Source of the DNA: Owenia fusiformis
Taxonomy: Eukaryota > Annelida > Polychaeta > Sabellida > Oweniidae
NCBI GenBank assembly: GCA_903813345.2
Contig: CAIIXF020000001.1
Span: 41,697,366-41,761,365 of the forward strand
Direction of reading: 5' to 3'
Length of the DNA: 64,000 nucleotides
Below, piece after piece: positions 1 through 10,331 of the stretch. Numbering within the stretch: the first letter of the stretch is position 1; each line of letters opens with the position of its first letter. Under the pieces are notes generated by a model that saw nothing but the letters and a program-made list of their open reading frames with translations, was not told the origin of the DNA and did no database searches. A program made the translations under genes and the position numbers.

Positions 1-134
1 GGATTCTACACAAATTATGATAGACTGAGTTGAGTGAGTAAATTGTCTGTACTGGTTTGGATTAGTATATACAAATTTATTTTGATTTTTGCCTTGGAGT
101 CATCGTGGAATTCATATTTAGATCAGTTGACACC

Positions 135-202
135 ATGTCAACTGCTAGCCGGTGTACGTTGCCAAGGAGACGATTGGCATTGCCACGACGATGGAAAAGC
201 AG
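135..202 (+). CDS. RAP1GAP: Candidate alternative first coding exon of the Rap1GAP gene (basic N-terminus)
   Basis: An ATG in a good initiation context (CACCATG) opens 22 codons and two bases, ending at AG|GTGAGA, a strong splice donor. The peptide is MSTASRCTLPRRRLALPRRW followed by K-S, rich in arginine, with two LPRR blocks. It leaves in phase 2, the phase needed by the hub exon at 46624 and shared by the other first exons of this gene. It ends in R-R-W-K-S, resembling the R-R-W-x-S-W-K-S core of the candidate first exon at 16483. No domain is recognisable. The longer open frame over the same bases (34-240) is in another frame. It is short, so chance occurrence of ATG, donor and phase remains possible. 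A transcript would settle it. Confidence 0.4.
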
Positions 203-403
203 GTGAGAATGTGATTCACTGTAATCTTGAAGTTAATTAGAATTGTATTGAGTCAGGAGAGTGGGTTTTTGAACCCCTAAGTAGTAAAAGCTGGAAATTT
301 GGTGACTAGCCAATGATATTCAGTAGAATGGGGTATGTGTGTTTTCATAAGGAACCTGAGAAAAGGTGTGTTTCTTGGTTATTTGCTTTATGTTAATTTC
401 CAG

Positions 404-426
404 ACAAACAAACAAACAAACAAACA
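404..426. repeat. (AAAC)n microsatellite
   Basis: About six uninterrupted copies of the ACAA/AAAC tetranucleotide, directly visible. No function is inferred. Confidence 0.9.
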
Positions 427-2509
427 GTGATCTCATATACTAGACTTTCTAGATGTTCTTGATCTTTGTGTTTTTGTGGTCTTGATGAAGAAATGTTGCA
501 ACTAAAAATAGACTATTGCTTAATCATGATTTTAAGTTGCAAAGATTAATTATAAACCAACAAAATAAAGATTTGGTTTCCAATGACCTTTTAACATTAC
601 AAGATTTGATTATGGTTTCAGTGAAATGCCTGCTAATTCTGTTTTCATTTTCAGCTTATAAAATATGTAGTTCTTTAAGTATCCTTTGTAAGAGTTCAGC
701 TTAATTTTTTACTCTTTAAATGAGAAATGATTCTTTGATCTGTCTTATCTAATCAAAATATGTACAATTACATTTTCTACCTATAAACTATTGCAATAAC
801 TGCGCCCCCTTTTGTCTTGGTCTTTCCAAATCTTTCTTTTGCAAACAATAGGTAAGAGGGGGTTTTGTAAACCACAATGCCTATAAACCACTAAAATTCA
901 TTAATAAACATTCAAACACCCATAAAGTCTCTGTAAGTTACGTTTGAGATTGTTAAGATCTTATTGGCATCAATGTCAAATCATTGTCATAGTCAGAGGT
1001 TGATGTGACAACTTGGTGGAGATTCAGGATATTACTTACACCAACATAAACATCATCATGCATGAGTTTTAAAATCATGATTTCATTACTTTAGAAATCA
1101 AGAATATATCCTGAGGAAATACATTTACAGTATACATATTAATTGACAGTATTTCATATACTCAGTTTTAAACCTCAAGAGAATCATTCAAATGTATTTT
1201 TGGAGGGCGTCAAAATATCTAATCGTATATGAAACCCTCGAGACTCACAGGCAGTAGAGCGTAGTAGAGGTTTTACAGAGATGTGATGCAAGATTTACCA
1301 AAATTATTAATTTTATCTCGATTCTCGGAGACAAGGTTTTCATTATCAATTCTATTGTACTGTACCCAAAATAAGTTTAGATTTAGATTAATATAAAGCA
1401 TCTGGTCTCCCATTAACTATTTATCTACCTAGATCCCATCTCTTTTCCTATCTGTTTTTGCCATAAAAGGTGTATGTTAGTAGGGGTGGGGGGGGAGGGG
1501 GACACATGGACTTTACACAAGACTATGATTTATAAAATATTCTTTGACTGAACTTAAACTCAGAGAATAGTTCAACATAAATATTTATTTTAAGCTATTT
1601 GAAGTTCACTTTAAAAGTAACCTGTTGGGATCATTGGTTTCTATTAGTCTAAACATCTGAACAAATACTGTATCTACTATCTAACCAATTTAGGTAGGCA
1701 GATTGGGTTAACTTTTGAAACTTTCATGATTTCAGGTATAATGCTTTATATTACATAGAGGTCCTAGATTAAGAGCGAGAAGAACATTATTGGAGCATTC
1801 TTAGCTAGCAAAATACCTAAATCCAATTTTAACTCTCAAAATCATGATATCATGTAAGAGAACAAAAGAGTAAGGAGTTCTTAACTTTATGAACTATACG
1901 ATTGGTAATGTTCCTGATATTACTTATTTCATTTGACTTATCTGAGATTCACCCTATACCAAGGCCTGTCTTAGTTGAATCCTTTGCCGCCTTCAGTTCA
2001 ACTTTTCTGAGGACTATATACAAGGGGCGATCAACAAATAACAAAAATAGAGCTCTATCTCAGAAACTAATTATAGTTAGAACACCAGATTTTATACATG
2101 CTATCACCAACCATTCATTATTATTTCCATAAAATCTGAGGCACAAATATTACCTTATGTCAGAGTTATGGTTGCCATAGCAACCCGTAGTATGGGCACC
2201 TGTATTTATTGCACTTGGCTTATGTTCTTTAGAAAAAGATGTCTCATTGTACTGGCCTACCTTAAGCTTAATTCTGAAATACTGTTATCTTTCAACATCC
2301 TGCCAATATAAGTCTTACTATTCCCAAAAAGAAAGGAAGAATGTAGGAGTGAAATTTCTGTCAGGTCTCCAAGACTTTGTTTCAGGTACTAATTACTTCC
2401 AGAGCAGAGATAGGTTCAAGTTATTTCATTTGAAAAAGTTCAGTCAATGACATAGCAAACAAATTATTTATCTGTTCACGAGGAAGATATCTGATTAATA
2501 AATAACAGA

Positions 2510-2523
2510 ATGGAACGATTAAG
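2510..2523 (+). CDS. Very small possible first coding exon (weak)
   Basis: ATG GAA CGA TTA AG is followed directly by GTAAGA, a consensus donor, and leaves in phase 2 like the accepted first exons. It would encode only M-E-R-L plus the split arginine codon. Fourteen bases are too few to exclude coincidence, and there is no conservation evidence. Confidence 0.12.
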
Positions 2524-4347
2524 GTAAGAAGAATTGCATATGGGGTTACCAACCTATTGTTTTATGTATATTTAATCGATGTTCTTTTTGAAATAAAATG
2601 AAGGAATCCTTGAAACAGGAAACAGTCCCTGTTTATAAAAGCTACAAGTAAGGATGTTACCTAGGTATCATGTAACCATGGTATTAATGGTATTTATTGA
2701 AGTGGATGTTCCACAGAATGAACAAGATGAAATTGACATTAGGCAAGTGGACTTCAAAGAACTACATGCTGGAATTACTAATCCAGAGCATGACAACAGT
2801 CTCAGCATACAAGTTTGGCAATAAATTATAAAGCAGTAAATAAGTGTGAAACAAAATACAGGTTGTTTTAACAAAGAATGATATCCATTTATTTTATCTG
2901 ATCATTTATCATGAATACATTTACTGGTTGTGTACAACAGGGGATCTATTCTATATGAATGGAAAGAAGCTTAATTATACACGGTTTGCTAAATGATGGC
3001 ACGAGTTCATGTTTTTCGTTGGAATAGTTGATTAAGTACAAGTACAAGGAATTGAGTGAATTGAGGATGAAATAAAACATAGCTTTGCAGATATATTATT
3101 TATGTAGTACTCTAGAGATTTAGGTCAGTTTAATCTGAAACAATACAAAAACAACTTTAGTTCTTGAAAGATCTCAACGTATTGTACCCATAAACACCTA
3201 GATACTTCAAATACATTTCGCCGAAAGCAGACATTTCAAGTTAGATTTTGGCAAAGGTAGAAAGGACCCGTCAAATAAAGTAACATTCTCTGTTTGTTTA
3301 ACTTCTGAAGGAGAACATAAATAAAATATTTGATGAGACAAAAGCCAGCGAAACACTTATACTGGATTGTTCAAGTAAATCTAATATAACCCATAAAAAA
3401 CAACCGAATTGAAAATCAGTGTAACACACAACAGACGGGACATTGCACCATTGGATGATTGAAAAATTGCTTTCACAATCGGACTTAATCCAGAAAGCAG
3501 ATTCGCTGGTATCTTGGGAGTTATATCAGATATTGATGAGCAAATTATGGAAAGCTATTACAATTAACTGATTGGATAACTCCAGTTTATGTAGATGATC
3601 GAAAAACTAGATTGAAAAACAGCCGGAGCAAATCGGGGAAAAAATTGGTGTAGAGATGCAGCGTATCACCATTTGAAGTGATCTAGAGAATTTGAAGGTT
3701 GCACAAAAAGGATTATTTCATATAACTGAAATACGTGATCACAAGTGGAAATGGTGATTCTCATGTGCTCAGAAACAAACAGATAAGCTATAAAATCACA
3801 TGTGGATTGTTTTTCGCAATAACTCTGTTGATTTCAGTACCCATTATCTATTTCAATACCTTTACTTTGAGGGAAAACAAGATTAGAACGTTTTAGCTCG
3901 TGAAAGACACATGTGATACCTCATCATCAATATTTCTAAATATAACAAGTGCAATTGATGAAAGTGAAGGAAAGTGATTTGAAATATACAGTGGCCAAGT
4001 AGGAATTGAATTTGGACATAAATGGTCACGATTTATTGCTGTATAAGTGTATACTGGTCACACTGTACTGACAATATTTAATATACTGAGTAGGGGATTT
4101 AACTGCAAACTGAAATCAGAGCTTGTTATTATCAGCGACTGTGAGGGATCTTCAGATAAAGTTAGAAATCATCTGATAAAGTGGAGGATCAACAGCCATA
4201 GCCAAGAATCATCGAATTTAACTAGAAATCAGTACCAGTAACCAGGAATCATTCTAACCGATGGTCATTGATCATCAGATATTGTCCGGAATCGTCTGAA
4301 ATCGTGAGGAATCATTTAGCCCTTAGATCATCCTATAGCAGGTACCA

Positions 4348-4418
4348 TGTGCTGGATGCCTTTGATTGCAGGTTTGCTAAATAAGCTTGGGATACTTGAT
4401 GCGAAAGAACTTCTTAAG
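4348..4418 (+). CDS. Possible alternative first coding exon, 23 codons (weak)
   Basis: ACCATG opens an uninterrupted frame reading MCWMPLIAGLLNKLGILDAK then E-L-L and two bases, ending at TTAA|GTAAGTC in phase 2. A possible acceptor (CTATAGCAG) lies just upstream, so it could also be an internal exon. The peptide is hydrophobic and unlike the arginine/serine-rich first exons of this gene, and the frame hits TAA immediately at the donor. I do not recognise a family. It is listed because phase and donor both fit. Confidence 0.18.
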
Positions 4419-4536
4419 TAAGTCACTCTTCCAAACTGTTAGAATCCTCATATTCAATATCATAGACAATTAGATAAGATAGCTTATTAATCTGAATTAA
4501 ACAAGGTCATTCAAGGATCAAGTCATATTTGAATAA

Positions 4537-4584
4537 CATAATATGTATTTCACATAATATGTATTTCAAATGATATGTATTTCA
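4537..4584. repeat. 16-bp tandem repeat, three copies
   Basis: Three successive copies of CATAATATGTATTTCA (the third starts AATG). It lies six bases before the 19-bp repeat array. Confidence 0.9.
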
Positions 4585-4590
4585 GAATGG

Positions 4591-4666
4591 GCCAAGGTCA
4601 CTCTGATTTCTCAAGGTCAATGTTACTTTCCAAGGTCAGTGTCACTTACCAACGGTGAGGTTATCC
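4591..4666. repeat. 19-bp tandem repeat carrying AAGGTCA half-sites
   Basis: Four 19-bp units. The first three each carry an intact AAGGTCA, at 4594, 4613 and 4632; the fourth is degraded. One more AAGGTCA lies upstream at 4503. (T/C)CAAGGTCA is the extended half-site bound by monomeric nuclear receptors of the NR5A/ERR type (established knowledge). Regulatory use here is inference only. Confidence 0.75.
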
Positions 4667-5422
4667 CAAGTTCAGTCTAATATCAAAGTCTTTAACACAT
4701 CATAATTGTACACAGAATCTTAGGGACCTAACATTTTTTTCAAAAAGTGAACAAAGAAAAAATATCCTATGTCTGGTAGTTTTGGTTTGAGAAACATTTA
4801 ATTCCATAATATTTTCTGTACTTCAATGATTGAGAAAAAATCTGTTTCCGGTTGTTTTCTAAGGGACATACTTCCCTATTTAAAGTAAAAAAGGTTATAG
4901 TGTTCCCGAGATCTCTAAGGGCCCACCCCTAACTGGCCATCCAGATTATCATATAGTAGGAATTGATTATGTCTCTCTGTTCCTTAATTGTGATAGTATA
5001 ATGACAACCATCAGAGATAATATCTCTGGATAATACTGGTAGAATTATATCATATGCATTGTAATAACCAATTATTGCATCAACTTGTTCAGCTCTCCAG
5101 GGATCTAAGTGCATGATTGAAACATGGAACTGATTATTAGACCAACTTATCATCCGATTGTTATTTATTGTTTGCTGAAGAAATACTAAAACCAATAATA
5201 ACATGGCTCAGTAAATATGAAAATCAGATTTGATAGGTTTTCTTAGTTTATCCCATTCTAAAGATGTCTCTAGTCATAGCCACTTCTACCCTTTATGAAG
5301 GTTTGACTTATTTGAAGCTCACAGAGGCTTTACTATTAAATTGTGTTTTATTGCCAGTCTATTGGTACCAGGGTAATAGCCATAGCAACATCAATGTTGT
5401 ATCGGGATCAAAAATCATTGTA

Positions 5423-5575
5423 CAGTAAAAACCTGTCTAAGTGGAACACCTTTGGAACCTCTAAAAGTGTTCCACTTGGGAGGTGTTCTAATTATAGAGG
5501 TTCATTTAACATTAAGTCAGTTGGTCTTGGGACTGTTCCACTAACAGAGGTGTTCCACTTATACAGGTTTCACTG
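5423..5575. mobile_element. Pogo/Tigger-like miniature inverted-repeat element
   Basis: 153 bp, starting CAGTAAAAACCTGTCTAAGT and ending with the near reverse complement (ACTTATACAGGTTTCACTG). Terminal repeats are about 27 bp, reaching the GGAACACC block, and TA flanks both ends. TA target duplication and CAGT-type ends fit Tc1/mariner-superfamily pogo elements. No transposase frame exists inside, so it is non-autonomous. Confidence 0.75.
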
Positions 5576-6799
5576 TATAGCAGAATATGAAAAGTAAATG
5601 CTTCTAGAAATGTTGAAGTAAAATGATTGAAAACAGTATGAGGGCAATGATGAATAAGTTCACTGAGTACCAACAAACAACTACAGTTATGTCATTAGCT
5701 TGAGTGAAATGCTTTTTAATTCAGTTTTAAATTTAAAAATAGTGCAATATGTAGTACTATCATATTTCATGTTTGAACAAGACCTTTACTATTTGCAGAC
5801 ACTATTTCATTCATGCGGATATTTTATTAGATTTTCCCCCAGATTTATTTAGCTTAACATGATCAATTATTATGGCATCAAAGATAAGCCTTGAATTCAT
5901 GTTTTCCCCAGCGTTCCTAGAGCTTTAAATCCAACTGGATTGTTAACACATTATTATGTATTAAAACCACTTTAGGTTAGAGAAAAAATGCTGATATTAG
6001 ACCCACACTTATTGCATAGTGGGGCCTAATTAAAATAAATAAAGTTTAAATAGAGAAGTCATAATGAATACTTGGGACCCGTCAGGAATTTAGATTTGGG
6101 GGAGGTTTAAGTGTTGATACTTTAATCCCCATTGAGGAAAATCTCTAATCTGAAGACTAAGTGAATTCCCTTGAGGCTTTTAAATGGGAGTGCTCAAAAG
6201 TTCACAACAATGCATATGAATTGAAATCTATTAAGTTTTAGGTAATCTCATTCTAAAGTTTGCATAACCTGCACAATCTCAGGCAATACTACAACCATTA
6301 GCTAGAGGCTTTCTGAAAAAGACACTTTTAAACAAGATTATGACTGCTATATCCTGATTCAGAAATATCATCTGGCAGGTCCACTTCCTCCGAGATCTCA
6401 CAGGAAAATCTAATGTTTTTTATGTGAGCTTAGGAAATCATTGTTAAGATGTTCTTCCTTAGAAGCTTTTAGTGAAGGATATAAAGTTATAGGAGGCCTT
6501 TTATTTTGGATTATACTGTTTGACTTTATGGTGTTACAATGCAGAAGCTGAAGCATCATGGAAGTAAAAATGAAAAATATGGCTTGGTGTCTAAACATAA
6601 CAGGTAGAGTAATGTTAAAGTAAAAATGAATTTTCAGAATTTGTAATTATTATTTTTCTGATTAATCTCAATGGGGTCTTGAAATTAATCAATTGGTTTG
6701 TATAATGTGTATAAATGTTTATAGTTTTGAGTAAAAGATACTAGGAAATGTAATTATGAATTAATGATTAATGCAATTTTAATAGGTTAAGTAGTAATA

Positions 6800-6944
6800 G
6801 GCCCGTAGCTAGGGGCCAAAAATCTCCCCCTGGCCAAAAAATCTTTCAAAATCATGCAGCTTTTCACCATTCTGAGCACTTTTAAGTGATTTTGGCTATT
6901 TTTGGACCAAAATTGTCACAAGTGGCAAATCCTGGCTACGGGCC
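6800..6944. mobile_element. Miniature element with GGCCCGTAGC termini
   Basis: About 145 bp bounded by GGCCCGTAGCTAGG and CCTGGCTACGGGCC, a near-perfect 14-bp terminal inverted repeat. The interior matches a second, more decayed copy at 9508-9677 (shared TGGCCAAAAA, ATCATGCA and CCAAAATTGTCA blocks). No coding capacity. The superfamily is not assigned. Confidence 0.7.
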
Positions 6945-7965
6945 TGAGTATAGTAGTATATTTTGTTTATTAAAGTCTCAACTATTAAGTTAGGTGTAAG
7001 AATAACATTGTTAAAAGGAAGTGGTTTGAGAAAGCCTTAAGTATGATGTTCTCTGCCAGACATTACAAACTATTACAGACATATTAATACTATAGCATCA
7101 ATACTTTCCAATGTTATAATAGATTAAAAGATATGGATTTATGCTTACATATTGAGTTATTAAAAAGAAAATATTAATTTTAATGTATTCAAAGTCTCCA
7201 TTCCAGGAGTTTAGAATAATATTTTATAATTGTTTGACACTTACTGAATATTTTTATAGCAGACTTATGAATTAAAACTAACACTTTATAATTATGATAC
7301 AATTATTATGTTATTGAATTTTTAAAATGAAAAAAATGTTGATAAACATACACTTAGATTAAATGTGTTCTTTTTAGCCTTAAATCCATGATAAACATAT
7401 TTATTGTCATGAACAGTACTGCTTTCACTAATCTTCATAGCTATTTACTTTTCTGGATACAATTACTAATTTTGCCAAACATGCTGAATATCAATTTGAG
7501 CATTTCCTGTTCCGACTTGTGGAGTATTTTATTAAATATTACTGTAAACATCCCATGAGTATGTTGCTCTTTGCTCATATTTCATATTTGCAGTAAATTA
7601 TATCTACATTTTTCACACAGCTCACAGTAGAGAATGAAAAATCACAGGATAGGGAGGGCTATTTTTACCCCTTCCATATTTCTGGCCCAATGTTTCACAG
7701 TGACTCAGAGTTCTTATGACGTTAAAGGAACTCATAAAAAACATGTTATAAACAGTAATTTGAGAGGTCTTTAAGAATCACAGGATATTATGGTGGGATA
7801 TTTTTATATCTAATATCCTAAATTCTAGTATAAAGAGCTTAGATAAAATTGCATGCTGACCTATTCTGATTATGCTGACCTCATCATTTTTGTAAAACAT
7901 TAATCTTGAGTAATGATGCGTCTCCCATAACCATTAAGTATATTAAGGGTATATTGTTCAGAATA

Positions 7966-8124
7966 CAGTAAAACCTGTATAAGAAGAACATCTTTACCAA
8001 CTCTAGGTGTTCTTCTATTGGGAGGTGTTCCTCTTACAGAGGTTCATTCAACAATAAGTTAACTGGTCATGGGACTCCGAAAGTGTTCCACTTAAAGAGG
8101 TGTTCCATATTACAGGCTTTAATA
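7966..8124. mobile_element. Second copy of the pogo-like miniature element
   Basis: Starts CAGTAAAACCTGTATAAGAA after TA and follows the same internal order as the 5423 copy: GGGAGGTGTTC, AGAGGTTCATT, GGGACT, GTGTTCCACTT, GGTGTTCCA. The right terminus is eroded (ACAGGCTTTAATA), so the end is approximate. Confidence 0.65.
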
Positions 8125-8804
8125 TATGTTGACTTCAAGTTGAATACAAATATCATTTTAACAGCAACTTTCAGACTAATCAATTACCATAAAAATGAAA
8201 CTGAATCATATTCATCTACATGCATATGCATCTGTTCAAAAACAATCAAAATATACCAATTCTCTATGATTATCCAAATTCTCAACTTGGTGTAAAAATG
8301 TTGAAAAATGGGTGTAAAATATTGATATGCTCAGGTGCAGTGGTCAGCTTGGGAGATGGATCACTGTATGATACAGGAACAAATTGAGATCAAAAGTATT
8401 TGTTGTATGTAATAAATGAATCAATTGACCTAATCCTGGCTTAGTTTAAGTATCTTATAATATATATTACAGCTCTGTGTCTCTTTGTACAGCATTAACA
8501 TACAACTTAATATAAGGACAATTTATCCAACCATATATTTTGTACAAGCATTTTAATGGATGTAGCATATGTTGGAGTCAAACATTTAACATAGTAAATA
8601 ACAATGAATTTGGATATAAGACTTAAGAACCATGGATGATTATATGAAGATAAAACAGTTATGGAGTTGCTATGTGTAAGTATAGAAGAAAATGTTGAAA
8701 ATGAGAAATATAAATAAAATAGGAGATAATGAAGGATTGGGCAACCAGACTGCAATTCTCAAATGCGTCTCCATTAGGAGATAAAGGGAGAAAATTGTTA
8801 GTCA

Positions 8805-8833
8805 TAGTCTTGCATCAAGCTGCTCCTCCCTTC
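8805..8833 (+). repeat. AGTCTTGCATC-family terminal fragment
   Basis: TAGTCTTGCATCAAGC plus a C-rich tail matches the left end of the elements at 10055 and 53308. No matching right end is obvious, so this is a fragment. Confidence 0.4.
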
Positions 8834-9002
8834 ACAATATTGATGTCACATGCTGTGTTACAGAATGAGGAACACAAGGGTTAGATGCTGGATAGCTCAT
8901 CATATTAGGTTTTTACATTACATCTTCATCTTAAATCACAATGGATTATTATGAATTTAACATTTAAATCAAAGAATTAATTATTTGTTTCTTTACTTCC
9001 AG

Positions 9003-9035
9003 TTGTGATGTGCCTCTTACGCTGAGAAGTTACAG
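9003..9035 (+). CDS. RAP1GAP: Candidate 33-nt cassette micro-exon of the Rap1GAP gene
   Basis: A pyrimidine-rich acceptor (TTTCTTTACTTCCAG) is followed 33 bases later by the donor AG|GTGAGT. Entered in phase 2 it reads one completing base, ten sense codons (C-D-V-P-L-T-L-R-S-Y) and two bases, so it also leaves in phase 2. It could therefore be included or skipped between an upstream first exon such as 135-202 and the hub exon at 46624 without changing frame. C-D-V-P resembles the R-C-D-M-P tail of the first GoLoco exon, but this is far too short to call homologous. Both splice sites are strong. The exon could equally be untranslated or unused. Confidence 0.38.
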
Positions 9036-9507
9036 GTGAGTTAACTTGCTTTATTCATTAAACAGGAAACTTTCTGTGTTTTTAGTTTATGGTTATTGGC
9101 TAGTTATTTTCATGGTATTTATTTCAGTTAGGTTTCATAGATGGCAGGCACAACACCGGTGCACTACAGCTGAAGATTATTATGATCATCAATTTTCATA
9201 AAGATATCATGATGAATATTTTTTAATTAAATGTGAAAAAGATGGAAATCAGCAAGGAATAAAGTATCACATGTAAGCATATCAGAAACATCCTTCAAAA
9301 ATTAAAAAGATGAAACTGTGGAGCAGCAAGATCAGAAACTATTAATAGTGCATGAATCTCACTGCTGAAGTTGATTAACTCAGCTATTCAGTTTGCATTC
9401 AGTCTGAATCAGAGTAGAGATATATTTAAAAAATGTCTATCATTTAACATAGTGCCTAATTACAACATCTGCATAAACCACACAGTATAAATGTTTAATT
9501 TTCATCA

Positions 9508-9677
9508 GGCTGTTACCATTAGCCAGGGGGAGTTCGGGAAGGGGGATTGAGCAACCCCCCTGGCCAAAAATCATGCACTTTCTCAGCATTCTGATTAATA
9601 TTCAAGTGATTGTGGGCCAAAATTGTCAAACGTGAGCCCCCCATAGAATTCCCTTGGCAAAAGCTGGCTATGGGCCT
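9508..9677. mobile_element. Decayed copy of the GGCCCGTAGC-type miniature element
   Basis: GGCTGTTACCATTAGCCAGG at the left and AGCTGGCTATGGGCCTG at the right form an imperfect inverted repeat. Interior blocks match 6800-6944. A short insertion (GGGAGTTCGGGAAGGGGGAT) near the left end distinguishes it. Confidence 0.55.
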
Positions 9678-10054
9678 GCTCATACTTTGATTTCGCTGGA
9701 ACAGATTTTTACTTCGGAATTGCCAACTCTCAATCTCGCTGGAAAATCAATTTTATTGAGGAAGTTAATATGATCAGTGTCAGATTCAACACGTCCTAAA
9801 TATACCAGACATGTCTCTAGTCTAGGTAGGGTAGAATTGATTTAAAATAAATCGACATGTAATTAATCTAATCTGATTGAAGAGAGGTACTGAAAGTGCT
9901 TGAAGCTCATTTCCTATAGGACATATCTAGTCAGTGCTCTTCATTAGTTCAACTGATTCATCAGATCCTATCAAACAAAAACTTATTAGCTTGCCCAAGT
10001 CGGTCTCTTTTACTTATGTGAGCAACTTTTTTACTGGTACCATACACGTTTATC

Positions 10055-10331
10055 TATAGTCTTGCATTGAGCCCCCCTCTGCACAAAACAGCATGCATCT
10101 ACTTTTGGGTAGGGAAATAGATAAAATAGATAGTGTTGGAAGGGGGAGCATTGATTTTGTTTTGTGCACTAAACTGTTTTGTATCAAGCAATAATTTGTC
10201 CCTCTGAAACATACAGATTGTTAAAATAGTTTTTGTGCTCTAAATTACATTGTATCAAGCCATCTTCTATTTTCTCTGAAACTCAGATTAGAAAAATAAG
10301 CTATGGGGGTTGAACTTGATTCAAGACTATA
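10055..10331. mobile_element. Miniature inverted-repeat element, AGTCTTGCAT family
   Basis: 277 bp with ends TATAGTCTTGCATTGAGCCC and, at the right, GGGGGTTGAACTTGATTCAAGACTATA, an imperfect terminal inverted repeat of about 22 bp. The internal motif TTGTATCAAGC occurs twice. No coding capacity. Related copies are at 8805, 51744 and 53308. Confidence 0.65.

Larger units (their letters stand above)
203..9002 (+). other. Intronic/intergenic stretch with repeats and no firm gene
   Basis: No convincing gene is seen on either strand; open frames are short and lack codon structure or family resemblance. It holds an (AAAC)n run, a G-rich run at 1481-1501, two adjacent minisatellites at 4537-4666, two pogo-like miniature elements and a GGCCCGTAGC-ended miniature element, each listed separately. 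Two very small phase-2 first-exon candidates (2510-2523, 4348-4418) lie here. Confidence 0.6.

Noticed and set aside
34-240. 68-residue frame over the first candidate exon
   Set aside because: It is in a different frame, lacks a donor-compatible end and shows no domain; the ATG at 135 with its donor is the better reading.
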